In this document: one piece after another, positions 1 to 7,407 of the stretch
Layout of the letters: each line of letters begins with the position of its first letter
How positions within the stretch are numbered: position 1 is the first letter of the stretch
Source: Streptomyces carpinensis
GTDB lineage: Bacteria > Actinomycetota > Actinomycetes > Streptomycetales > Streptomycetaceae
Assembly: GCF_002154505.1 (NCBI RefSeq)
Contig: NZ_MUBM01000038.1
Coordinates: forward strand, 558-38,352
Length of the DNA stretch: 37,795 nucleotides
Direction of reading: 5' to 3'
The notes under the pieces: generated by a model
What the model saw: only the letters and a program-made list of their open reading frames with translations
Told to the model about the DNA's origin: nothing
Databases searched by the model: none
Made by a program: the position numbers and the translations under genes

Positions 1-939
1 GGCGAGCTTCCAGCCGAGGTTCATGGCGTCCTGGAGCCCGACGTTGAGACCGACCCCGCCGGCCGGGAAGTGGCTGTGTGCCGCGTCTCCGGCCAGGAGC
101 ACCCGGCCGGCTCGGTAGGCGGCGGCCACGCGGGTCGCGTTGCCGAACCGCGTCAGCCAGGAGGGGTCGCGCATGCCGAAGTCGGTGCCCGCGATGCGCC
201 GTGCGGCGTCCCGCAGTTCCTCCAGCGTCAGCGGATCGCGGTGCTGGTTGAGCGGGTCGTAACCGGTGACGCGGTACCTGCCGTCGGGGAGCGGCACGAC
301 CAGCAGACGGCCCGCCTCGTTCAGGGCGGCGAATCCGGGGCCCGGAGGGTTGTCGAGCACCACCTCCCCGAGGTACCCATAGGCCGTCGTCCCGGCACCG
401 GGGAAAGCGATGCCGGCCTCCTTGCGCACGGTGCTGCGGGTGCCGTCGGCACCCACCACGTACTCGGCGGTCACTTCGTAGACGCCGTCGGGGCCACGCA
501 CGCCCAGAGTGACGGCCGCCTCGTCCTGGACGAGGGAGACGACCTCGTGTCCGTGCCGGATCTCCGCGCCCAGTTCCACCGCGTACCGCTCCAGCAGCAC
601 TTCGAGGGACGACTGCGGGAAGGCCAGCAGGAAGGGGAACGGCGTGGGCAGGGCCCGGAAGTCCAGGCGGGAGTCCAGCATGCCGAAGTGCCAGTTCGGT
701 ATGCGGCGGCCCCCGGCCAGGATCTCCTCGTGGCGGCCGCGCATGGCCAGCACTTCCACCGTGCGGGGATGCAGGCCGAGCGCTTTGGAGTGCGGACTGC
801 GCTCCGCGGAACCTTCCAGCACCAGTACGGGGACGCCCGCGAGAGCCAGTTCGTGTGCCGTCCACAGGCCGACGGGGCCACCACCGACGATGATCACGGG
901 GTGGTTGGTCTGTCCGCGGGCCGTTTCGATGTCAGACAT
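1..939 (-). CDS. FAD-dependent aromatic monooxygenase (3' end beyond window)
   Basis: Class A flavoprotein monooxygenase, expected to hydroxylate an aromatic substrate with NAD(P)H and O2 in the cytosol. The 313 visible residues carry the N-terminal Rossmann motif VIIVGGGPVGL (residues 15-25), the mid-protein VGADGTRSTVRK motif (162-172) and the FAD-ribityl motif LLAGDAAHSHFPAGGVGLN (281-299), in the family's order. The C-terminal third lies outside the window. The ATG at 937-939 is preceded by GAGG at a suitable distance. The isochorismatase-like gene lies upstream on the same strand, separated by about 250 bp with a strong hairpin, so this gene probably has its own promoter. That promoter region holds a direct repeat and an inverted repeat, listed separately. 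The substrate cannot be told from sequence; pentachlorophenol/3-HPP-type or polyketide hydroxylases are all possible. Confidence 0.92.
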   Translation of the reverse strand, partial: MSDIETARGQTNHPVIIVGGGPVGLWTAHELALAGVPVLVLEGSAERSPHSKALGLHPRTVEVLAMRGRHEEILAGGRRIPNWHFGMLDSRLDFRALPTPFPFLLAFPQSSLEVLLERYAVELGAEIRHGHEVVSLVQDEAAVTLGVRGPDGVYEVTAEYVVGADGTRSTVRKEAGIAFPGAGTTAYGYLGEVVLDNPPGPGFAALNEAGRLLVVPLPDGRYRVTGYDPLNQHRDPLTLEELRDAARRIAGTDFGMRDPSWLTRFGNATRVAAAYRAGRVLLAGDAAHSHFPAGGVGLNVGLQDAMNLGWKLA

Positions 940-949
940 GCCGCCTCGA

Positions 950-1018
950 TCTTGAGAGATAAGTGTGCGCGTTCTTGAGAGATGTGTGCGCGTTCGGACT
1001 CGATGACCAGGTGGTCAT
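950..1018 (-). promoter_or_regulatory. Candidate operator region upstream of the monooxygenase
   Basis: Just upstream of the monooxygenase start is a near-perfect direct repeat. The unit TCTTGAGAGAT(AA)GTGTGCGCG occurs at about 950-971 and again at about 973-992. Next to it, 1003-1018 is a perfect inverted repeat, ATGACCA-GG-TGGTCAT. Such elements directly before a flavin monooxygenase are typical binding sites for a MarR-, TetR- or PadR-type repressor. No such regulator is visible in the window, so the binding protein is unknown. Confidence 0.5.
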
Positions 1019-1138
1019 GGAGGATCGGGGACTTCAGGGAGACGGTCGCCAGGCGGTCACCGGCGCGGCACGGGACCGCAGTTGACGCGCCGCTGCGGTG
1101 CGGGAGCGGCAACAGGCGCGACTGCCCCCGGGGCCGCG

Positions 1139-1178
1139 CGCCGCGCCCGGGGCTCCTCTCGGGGCGCCGGGCGCGGCG
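1139..1178 (-). terminator. GC-rich hairpin after the isochorismatase-like gene
   Basis: A perfect 12-bp stem (CGCCGCGCCCGG at 1139-1150 with CCGGGCGCGGCG at 1167-1178) closes a 16-nt loop. It starts 14 nt past the stop codon of the gene on the minus strand. No U-tract follows, which is usual for actinomycete terminators. Confidence 0.6.
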
Positions 1179-1191
1179 AGGCAGAGCCGGT

Positions 1192-1821
1192 TCAGCGGGT
1201 GCGGAACGGTTCCGTCGCCAGGAGTGCGTCGGTGGTCAGCACATCGTGCGCGATCAACTCGTAGCGCTTCAGCATCTGTTCGTAGGAGTCCGGTCCGCCG
1301 TCGGGGGCCGTGGCATCGGAAACCAGTGTCACTCGGTACCCGCGCTCCATGGCGCTGCGTGCCGTCGACTCGACGCACATCGTGCCGATCATGCCCGCCA
1401 CGGCGACGTGTTCGATACCGCGTCGCTTCAACTGGGTGTCGAGGTCGGTCGTCGCGAAGACATCGAGGTTCTTGTGCGGGGCGATGGTCACGTCGTTCGG
1501 ACCGGGCGTGAGATCGGGATGGAACTCGGCGCCCCAACTACCCGCCTCGAACATGCGGGTGTCGAACATCATGTGGTGGATGCCGGACTTGTGCCGCCAG
1601 TTCGCGTACTCCTCGTCGGTGTAGGACATCGGTGAGAAGAACGCCGGGAAGTCCTTCTCCCGGAAGCCGGCGAGAAGGCGCCGCAGGTTGGCCAGGGTGC
1701 CGATCCGCTCGAACTCCGCCTTGAAACCGGAGTAGCCCTTCCCTTGCTCGGAGAAGATCTCGTTGACCGTGTCGATGAGGATCAGGCCGATCGGTGTCGA
1801 GGCCGTGGAGGCGTGGGTCAT
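1192..1821 (-). CDS. Isochorismatase-family cysteine hydrolase
   Basis: A 209-residue cysteine hydrolase of the isochorismatase/nicotinamidase superfamily. The catalytic triad can be placed as D17 (LILIDTVNE), K117 (APHKNLD) and C149 (GMIGTMCVESTARSA). The usual cis-peptide stretch VAGMIGT lies just before the cysteine. The ATG at 1821 has AAGGAAAGGA a few bases upstream; earlier in-frame starts lack a ribosome site. The family includes isochorismate and N-carbamoyl amide hydrolases, and many members have unknown substrates. The same-strand neighbours, an aromatic hydroxylase downstream and a crotonase upstream, hint at aromatic catabolism or secondary metabolism. That is inference only. Confidence 0.88.
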   Translation of the reverse strand: MTHASTASTPIGLILIDTVNEIFSEQGKGYSGFKAEFERIGTLANLRRLLAGFREKDFPAFFSPMSYTDEEYANWRHKSGIHHMMFDTRMFEAGSWGAEFHPDLTPGPNDVTIAPHKNLDVFATTDLDTQLKRRGIEHVAVAGMIGTMCVESTARSAMERGYRVTLVSDATAPDGGPDSYEQMLKRYELIAHDVLTTDALLATEPFRTR

Positions 1822-2150
1822 GGTGGCATTCCTTTCCTTGGCCGCACCGTCGCGGTGCGGGCAACGGTCACTTGGGGGCCGATTGATTCGGAGCATGTCA
1901 CCGGCGGTTCGGCCAGGCATCAGTCGACCGACTTACGCCGTCCGTGACGTTTCCTCACTCTTTGGCGAGGTCGCGGCGGTACGAAGAGTTCAATGACCAC
2001 GACCGGGGTCGGCTCCTCGGCCACGTGGTGCGGGTCCCCACCGTCGGCGCGGGAACGGATCCGTCGGCCGGTACGGGACGGCGGCTGCCCGGTGACCACG
2101 CGACCACGGCCGGCGAGGCGGCGCACGACCCGGTGCCGGGTCCGCTCCGC

Positions 2151-2190
2151 GCGTTCGGGGCGGCGGACCCGCGTTCGGGGCGGCGGACCG
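2151..2190. repeat. 20-bp tandem duplication
   Basis: GCGTTCGGGGCGGCGGACC(C/G) occurs twice head to tail at 2151-2170 and 2171-2190, with 19 of 20 positions identical. It lies in non-coding sequence just before a second tandem repeat. Confidence 0.85.
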
Positions 2191-2200
2191 CTCGGTTCGA

Positions 2201-2258
2201 CGGCATGTGATCAAGGTGCATTCCTGCCGCGGCATGTGATCAAGGTGCCCTCCTGCCG
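2201..2258. repeat. 29-bp tandem duplication abutting a stop codon
   Basis: Two 29-bp copies (2201-2229 and 2230-2258) differ at two positions. Each contains CATGTGATCAAGGTGC and ends CTGCCG. The second copy ends exactly where the stop codon of the enoyl-CoA hydratase gene begins. On the minus strand each copy reads AGGA(G/A) followed downstream by ATCACATG. The copies could be duplicated protein-binding sites or a replication-slippage product. Confidence 0.85.
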
Positions 2259-3011
2259 CTACGAAGCGGCGGGCCCCGCCGGGGCGCCCGGCACGAGAGA
2301 GGCGATGAGACCGGAGAACAGGCGCCGCTCGGTGCGGAGGGCCTCGTGGAACGGCAGCTTCGACCCGGTCACGACCGACTCCTTGGCGGCGAACAGAGCG
2401 GGCCCGGAGTGCTTGGCGATCGTTTCGGCCCAGCGCAGCGCCTCCTGCCGGAAGTTCTCGGCCGGCAGGACGGTGTTGACCCAGTTGATCCGGAAGGCCT
2501 CGTCGGCGGAGAAGGTCCTGCCGGTGAGGATCACTTCGGCCGCATGGCTCGGACCGATCAGCCGAGGCAGCCGCACGCTGCCTCCACCACCGGGAATGAA
2601 GCCGCCGGTGATCTCCGGCTGCTGGAACAGCGCACGCGTGGAGGCGATGCGAAGGGTGCACGCCAGCGCCAGCTCGTTGCCTCCGCCCGAGGCGAGTCCG
2701 TCCACGGCCGCGATGGTCGGCTGGGGAATGCTTTCGAGCAGGTTCAGCGCACGCGACCAGGACCCGAGCTCCTCCTGACTGGCCTCACCGGCCCCCGCGC
2801 GGGCCAGATCGGAGAGTTCGGCGTGATCGATGAACTTGCCGTCCAGCCCGCCGGCCAGCATGACCACGCTGACCTGTCCGGTGTTCCGGGCGAAACCCTC
2901 GAGGAGGTCGCCGAGTTCCCGCAGGGAGCCGAAGTCCATGAAGTTCTCCGGCGCCCTGGTGAAGGTCAGTACGGCGACGGCGCCGAAGCGCTCAACGGTC
3001 CAGGTGGTCAT
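2259..3011 (-). CDS. Enoyl-CoA hydratase/isomerase (crotonase) family protein
   Basis: A 250-residue crotonase-fold protein, expected to hydrate or isomerise an enoyl-CoA thioester in the cytosol. The oxyanion-hole segment AAVDGLASGGGNELALAC (101-118) is typical. Both glutamates used by hydratases appear kept: E113 in GGGNELA and E133 in QQPEITGGFIPGGGG. The first substrate loop reads GKFIDHAEL, close to the usual form. The ATG at 3011 has a GGAAG ribosome site and begins the conserved domain; the 35-residue upstream extension looks artefactual. It is divergent from the LAL regulator at 3350, with about 340 bp between. Confidence 0.9.
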   Translation of the reverse strand: MTTWTVERFGAVAVLTFTRAPENFMDFGSLRELGDLLEGFARNTGQVSVVMLAGGLDGKFIDHAELSDLARAGAGEASQEELGSWSRALNLLESIPQPTIAAVDGLASGGGNELALACTLRIASTRALFQQPEITGGFIPGGGGSVRLPRLIGPSHAAEVILTGRTFSADEAFRINWVNTVLPAENFRQEALRWAETIAKHSGPALFAAKESVVTGSKLPFHEALRTERRLFSGLIASLVPGAPAGPAAS

Positions 3012-3216
3012 GGTCCAACTTCCGGTCTCTGGTCGGCGGGCGAGGAAATGCGGTGCGTCCACCCCACGTGGTGGCTGCGCCGGCATCAGGATCGCGGCAG
3101 GTGCCGTGCCGGTCATCGGTCGTCCGACTCACGTTCCGCCGGGGGAATCCGAGCCGTTTCCCCTACCCGGCTGGTGGATTCCCGCCGACGTCCCGGTCAC
3201 GGCTGACCGGCCCGGT

Positions 3217-3268
3217 TGAAGGGACCGACTGAAGGGACCGCTTGAAGGGACCGGTGGAAGGAACTGGT
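3217..3268. repeat. Four tandem 13-bp units upstream of the LAL regulator
   Basis: TGAAGGGACCG followed by two variable bases repeats head to tail at 3217-3229, 3230-3242 and 3243-3255. A degenerate fourth unit, GGAAGGAACTGGT, follows at 3256-3268. It lies in the divergent promoter region between the crotonase and the LAL regulator. Repeated sites of this kind can bind a regulator cooperatively, but slippage is an equal explanation. Confidence 0.8.
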
Positions 3269-3301
3269 GCCGCCCGGCTCGCCGACGTGTCTTCCCCATG
3301 T

Positions 3302-3313
3302 AGTCATATGACT
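3302..3313. promoter_or_regulatory. 12-bp perfect palindrome before the LAL gene
   Basis: AGTCATATGACT is a perfect 12-bp palindrome, ending 36 bp before the preferred GTG start of the LAL regulator. It overlaps the alternative ATG at 3308, which argues for the later start. It may be an operator. The binding protein is unknown. Confidence 0.45.
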
Positions 3314-3349
3314 GATTGCCGTCGCCGTCCTACGGCGGACCATGCAGTC

Positions 3350-6103
3350 GTGACGACTCTTCCTCCTTCGACATCATCTCCACTCATCGGCCGGGACCGA
3401 GAGGTCGCGCAGCTGCTGCGCATGCTGGACGACACGGTCTCGGGCCGCGGCGCCGGTCTCGAGATCCGAGCCGAGGCCGGGCTCGGGAAGTCCGCTCTGC
3501 TGGACGTGGTGCGACGCGAGGTCACGAGGCGTGGGCTCACGCTCCTGTCGGCGGACGGGGTGGAGCACGAGCTGGAGCTGGCCTACGCCGCCCTGCACCA
3601 GGCACTTCACCCGCTGCTGGACCGCGTGTCCGGTCTGCCCGCCCCGCAGCGCCGGGCTCTGCGCTGCGCCTTCGGACAGGAGGACGGCACGGCGGACGTC
3701 TACACCGTGGCGCTGGCGGCGCTCGAACTGGTCGTCGAGGCCGCGGCCGACCACCCGGTCGTCATCCTGCTGGAGGACATGCACTGGGTGGACACCCCTT
3801 CCATCGACGCCCTCGCGTTCATGGCCCGCCGCATCGCCTCCGAGCCTGTGCTCATGCTGGCCACCACCCGTACCGGCGCCCGTTTCGACCCGCGGCGCCG
3901 TCCCCACCTGCCGGAACTGGACCTGCGGCCACTGAGCACCACCGACGCCGAGGCTCTGCTCGACGGCGTCGCACCGGCTCTCACCACTCCGGTACGCACC
4001 CGCGTCCTCGCGGAGGCCGCGGGCAATCCGCTCGCCCTCAAAGAGCTGCCCCGCGCCTTGAACGGTGCCACCGCCGCCCTGGGGGCGGCCGTGCCCCTCA
4101 ACACCAGGCTCAAGGCCGCCTTCGCCGCCCGTCTCGACCATTTCGCCCCCTCGACCAGGGCCCTGCTGATCACGCTGGCCGCGGACGTCACCTGCGACAC
4201 GCAACGGCTTCTGGCCGCGGCCACCGCGGTCCACGGTGCCGAGGTCACACCGCAGGACCTGCAGGAGGCGATCGACGACGGACTGACGGAGATCGCGGGC
4301 CCGGGCCTGCGGTTCCGGCATCCGCTGATGCGCTCGGCCGTCTACGCCCACGCGTCGCTGTCCGAACGGATCGACGCGCACACCGCGCTGGCCGCGCAGC
4401 TGGCGGCCTTCCCGGACCGGCAGCTGTGGCACAGGGCCTCGGCGGTGCTGGGCACCAGCGAGAGCCTCGCCGCGGAACTGGAACGGTACGCCCTGCGCTG
4501 CGAGCGGCGCGGCACGGTGATGGCCGCGGTCGCCGCGCTGCGCAAGGCGGCCGATCTCACCGAGGCCGAGGACCGGCGCACCTCACTCGTCCTGCACGCG
4601 GCGGAACTCACCGGTGAGATCGGCGCCCGCCATGAAGCGGCCGGGCTCCTGGAGCGCGCCGACGTCTCCGCCCTCGGTCCGGTCGACAGCGCACGCCTGA
4701 CCAGCATCCTCGAGGTCATCGACTTCTCCCGCTACGACGACGCCGAGGCCCGGGTGCGCGAACTCACCGCCGCGGCCGCCCGTCTGCACACGAGCGGTCA
4801 CGTCGAGCCCGCCCTCACCCTCCTGTGGCGGGCGGCCAAGCGGTGCTTCTTCCAGCAGGCCGGCGCGCACGCTCGCACAGGCATCGTGGACGGGCTGCGG
4901 GCCCTGGGGCTGCCGGAGGACGATCCACGCGCACTGGCCGTCCGGGCGTACGCGGATCCCGATCACCACAGCCGAGCCGTTCTCCGGACGCTGTCGCGGC
5001 TCACCCCCGACTGGACGAACGCGGACACCATGCGGCTGCTGGGCACCACCTCACTGGTCCTCGGCGACTTCCGGCGCAGCGCCGTCTACATGGACACCGC
5101 CGCGGAGATCTGCCGACGCCAGGGCCGGCTGGGGCAGTTGCCCCAGATCCTGGTGAGCGGCGGCTGGGAACGGATCTGGCTGGGCGAATGGGACAAGGCG
5201 TACGCCGAGTCGGAGGAGGCGGGCTCCCTCGCGCGCGAGACGGGCGAGGAGTTCTACACGCTGTCCGCGCAAGCGAACATCGCCGCCTTGGCCGCTCTGC
5301 GCGGCGACATCGCGCGGGCCCGGGAGACGGCGGCCCGCGTGATGGGCCACCCCTTGGCCGCGAGCATGCGCTACCTGCTGCTGGGCGCACAGCAGAGCGA
5401 CGCCCTGGCGGTGCTCCTGGACGGCGAGGCGGACCAGGCGTACCGCATGCTGGAGCGGTTGTACGACCCCGCCCAAGCCGCTCATCACCCCGTCATGCAG
5501 TGGTGGGCCGCCCCCGATCTCGTGGACGCGGCCGTCGCCGCCGACCGTGTCGAGCAGGCCCGGCACCTTCTGAAGCCGCTGCCCGAACTCGCGGACCGCT
5601 CCGCCTCCCCCGTCCTTCAGATGGCCGCCCATTACGTCGCCGCCGTGCTGGCGGACGGCCCGCAGGCCGAGGCCCTCTACCAGGCGGCGCTCAGCGGACC
5701 GGTGGGTTCGTGGCCGCTGTACCGCGCCCGACTGCAGCTGCACCTCGGGCGGAGGCTGCGTCGCCGGCGCCGTGCTCAGGACTCCCGTGATCCGCTGCGC
5801 GCCGCGCGGGACACCTTCGACCTGCTCGGTGCCGCACCCTGGGCCGAGGCGGCCCGGGGCGAGCTGCGCGCCGCGGGCGAGAGCAGCGCCCGCCGGGAAC
5901 ATGGCATCCACGACGAGCTGACGGCCCAGGAGCTGCAGATCGCCACGCTCGCCGCCGGAGGCCTGACCAACCGCCAGATCGCTGAACGTCTGTTCCTGTC
6001 CCACCGCACCGTCGGCTCGCACCTCTATCGCATCTTCCCCAAGCTCGGCGTCGCCACCCGTGCCCAGCTGGCCACGGCACTGCACGCGGGCCGGCGCGAC
6101 TAA
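3350..6103 (+). CDS. LAL-family LuxR transcriptional regulator with AAA ATPase domain
   Basis: A large ATP-binding LuxR regulator of about 917 residues. The N-terminal AAA-type NTPase shows LIGRDREV (residues 12-19), a Walker A motif EAGLGKSALL with K47, and a Walker B motif VVILLEDMHWVD near 135. A long alpha-helical middle follows, probably TPR-like. The C-terminus is a LuxR helix-turn-helix (LTAQELQIATLAAGGLTNRQIAERL...SHRTVGSHLYRIFPKLG). Such regulators usually activate secondary-metabolism or sugar genes in response to an unknown ligand. The GTG at 3350 has GGCGGA ten bases upstream and starts just before the conserved domain. An ATG at 3308 and a TTG at 3242 are alternatives without a good ribosome site. 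The PqqD-like gene follows 48 bp downstream and may be co-transcribed. Confidence 0.93.
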   Translation: MTTLPPSTSSPLIGRDREVAQLLRMLDDTVSGRGAGLEIRAEAGLGKSALLDVVRREVTRRGLTLLSADGVEHELELAYAALHQALHPLLDRVSGLPAPQRRALRCAFGQEDGTADVYTVALAALELVVEAAADHPVVILLEDMHWVDTPSIDALAFMARRIASEPVLMLATTRTGARFDPRRRPHLPELDLRPLSTTDAEALLDGVAPALTTPVRTRVLAEAAGNPLALKELPRALNGATAALGAAVPLNTRLKAAFAARLDHFAPSTRALLITLAADVTCDTQRLLAAATAVHGAEVTPQDLQEAIDDGLTEIAGPGLRFRHPLMRSAVYAHASLSERIDAHTALAAQLAAFPDRQLWHRASAVLGTSESLAAELERYALRCERRGTVMAAVAALRKAADLTEAEDRRTSLVLHAAELTGEIGARHEAAGLLERADVSALGPVDSARLTSILEVIDFSRYDDAEARVRELTAAAARLHTSGHVEPALTLLWRAAKRCFFQQAGAHARTGIVDGLRALGLPEDDPRALAVRAYADPDHHSRAVLRTLSRLTPDWTNADTMRLLGTTSLVLGDFRRSAVYMDTAAEICRRQGRLGQLPQILVSGGWERIWLGEWDKAYAESEEAGSLARETGEEFYTLSAQANIAALAALRGDIARARETAARVMGHPLAASMRYLLLGAQQSDALAVLLDGEADQAYRMLERLYDPAQAAHHPVMQWWAAPDLVDAAVAADRVEQARHLLKPLPELADRSASPVLQMAAHYVAAVLADGPQAEALYQAALSGPVGSWPLYRARLQLHLGRRLRRRRRAQDSRDPLRAARDTFDLLGAAPWAEAARGELRAAGESSARREHGIHDELTAQELQIATLAAGGLTNRQIAERLFLSHRTVGSHLYRIFPKLGVATRAQLATALHAGRRD

Positions 6104-6151
6104 GGCGCGTACGTGTGCTACCGGAGCGGAAGGCTGGAAAGGGATCGTGAA

Positions 6152-6436
6152 GTGGACGTGGTGATCGAAACCGGGGTGACCGTCGCTGTCGCGGACGACG
6201 GGGTGTTGTGCTTGGTGTCGCCCGACGGCGCACCCTATTTCTACACACCCGCCGCCACCGCCATGTGGATCGTGCTGCGCCGGAACTTCGGAAGCGTGCG
6301 GGACGCCGCCACCACGCTCGCGCAGGCCTGGGAGGCGGACAGCTCTGCGGTACGCCTGCTGATCGAACAGCAGGTGGGCGACTGGCAGGAAGTCGGCCTG
6401 GTGAGCACCTCGACGGTGCGCTCCCGGCCCATATGA
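6152..6436 (+). CDS. PqqD-like peptide-recognition (RRE-type) protein
   Basis: A 94-residue protein resembling PqqD: it has a winged-helix pattern with DGVLCLVSPDGAPYFYTPAATAMWIVLRRNFGSVRDAATTLAQAW and a C-terminal helix LLIEQQVGDWQEVGLV. PqqD family members bind precursor peptides for modifying enzymes. No precursor peptide, radical SAM enzyme or PQQ gene is visible here, so it is an orphan. The GTG at 6152 has GGAAAGGGA at a good distance; the GTG at 6113 would add 13 poorly conserved residues. It follows the LAL regulator by 48 bp. Its 3' end lies in an 18-bp tandem duplication. The fold is likely, the role unknown. Confidence 0.75.
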   Translation: MDVVIETGVTVAVADDGVLCLVSPDGAPYFYTPAATAMWIVLRRNFGSVRDAATTLAQAWEADSSAVRLLIEQQVGDWQEVGLVSTSTVRSRPI

Positions 6437-6455
6437 CGCTCCCGGCCCACATGAC
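6420..6455. repeat. 18-bp tandem duplication over the PqqD-like stop codon
   Basis: GCTCCCGGCCCATATGAC (6420-6437) and GCTCCCGGCCCACATGAC (6438-6455) are adjacent and differ at one base. The first copy contains the stop codon of the PqqD-like gene. Confidence 0.85.
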
Positions 6456-6700
6456 GGGACGCGGCGCCGGCCGACTCGACTCCCCACCCGCCTGTGGTCT
6501 GCGGCGGTTCGATGACAAAGGGGGCGGTCGCGCTACTTGGGAACCAGGAACCAGAGCCGTCCCAAGGCTTGGTTGCTGACGCTCGCGCACCTCACCGGCG
6601 CTGCCGGCTGCCGCGGTTGCCCCGACTCGGGATGACCACTGCACCGCCGGTGCGTGCGTGTTCGCGACTCGGTTGGCGTGTGGTTGCCTCAACAGAGTTT

Positions 6701-6758
6701 GGTGGACACGAACAAGGACAATGTCAACCGTCAGGTTCGGCTGAGCCTCCTGGCCTGA
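6701..6758 (+). repeat. Dispersed repeat, copy A (gene-tail-like)
   Basis: These 58 bases align without gaps to 19065-19122, with 45 positions identical and 30 of the last 33. Read in the frame ending at the TGA, copy A gives VDTNKDNVNRQVRLSLLA and copy B gives ADTDERNPNRQVRLSFLG. Several differences fall at third codon positions. This suggests the end of a once-coding sequence, perhaps a mobile element or gene family, left behind in both places. I do not recognise the family. Confidence 0.6.
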
Positions 6759-7393
6759 CCGAGATCGCTCACGGAGGCCCGGCCGCCGATTTTCCGCACC
6801 CGCACCCGCGAACGGAGAGCGCCCCGAAGGTGCAGGACCGCGGTCTGCAGAGGCTCGGCCACCCTTCACCGGTCGACGTCGGCGACGCGGCGCGCGTCGC
6901 GGACCGGGGTGCCATGGCGGTCGCCGACTGCACCGGCGCAGGGGACAGGAAGCGCATCGCCACGCTGATCCAACTCGAGCAGGAGCATCCCGAGGACAGC
7001 TCCCAGCGCAGAAAGGACCTGACACAACTCCTGCGTGCTTATTTCCCCAAGGCGATGGCGGCCCTGGACTGCGACAGCGCATGAGCGGTGTGGCTGCTTG
7101 CGTGCCGTGACCCCGTTCGGACGCAGGAGCCTCGTTCCGAGGTCGACGCTTCCACAACCTGCCGGAGCCGGAGACGAACGCAGTTGCTACCGCGGCCCGA
7201 TGAAGACGTATGTCGCAGGGGAGATCCGTGCAGCGGCCGGACTCGACGGCCGAGTGCTGGAGCCCGTCACCAGTGGTAAGGAAGTTCGGCGGTAGGGACG
7301 ATTTCGGGACGTACCAGGGATGACGGTGGCGGGGCGATGGACGTACGGTGCCGAGAGCCGTTGTGGGCACGATCTCGGCTGCTTCCTGGCCGC

Positions 7394-7399
7394 TAGTGT
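7394..7399 (+). promoter_or_regulatory. Possible -10 box (TAGTGT) of a leaderless transcript
   Basis: TAGTGT fits the actinomycete TANNNT -10 consensus and ends 8 bp before the ATG at 7408. There is no ribosome site, so transcription may start at or next to the ATG. Confidence 0.35.
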
Positions 7400-7407
7400 T
7401 TGTGATC

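Larger units (their letters stand above)
1822..2258. other. Intergenic region with two tandem duplications
   Basis: No convincing gene is visible in these roughly 440 bases. The only clear structures are the two tandem duplications at 2151-2190 and 2201-2258, listed separately. A minus-strand stretch reading PTPVVVIELFVPP near 2000 looks mildly protein-like but is too short to assign. Confidence 0.5.
6437..7407. other. Gene-poor stretch with possible remnants
   Basis: No intact gene can be supported here. A plus-strand reading frame ending at 7084 finishes with a helical segment (RRKDLTQLLRAYFPKAMAAL) that faintly recalls the helical part of IS110-type transposases. Low-complexity sequence precedes it and no catalytic motif is present. 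A 58-bp block at 6701-6758 recurs elsewhere in the window and is listed separately. The last 300 bases show nothing clear. Confidence 0.4.

Noticed and set aside
6914..7084. A possible IS110-type transposase fragment
   Set aside because: Only a generic helical segment resembles the family. No DEDD motif, serine motif or element ends were found, so it is mentioned only as part of the gene-poor region.
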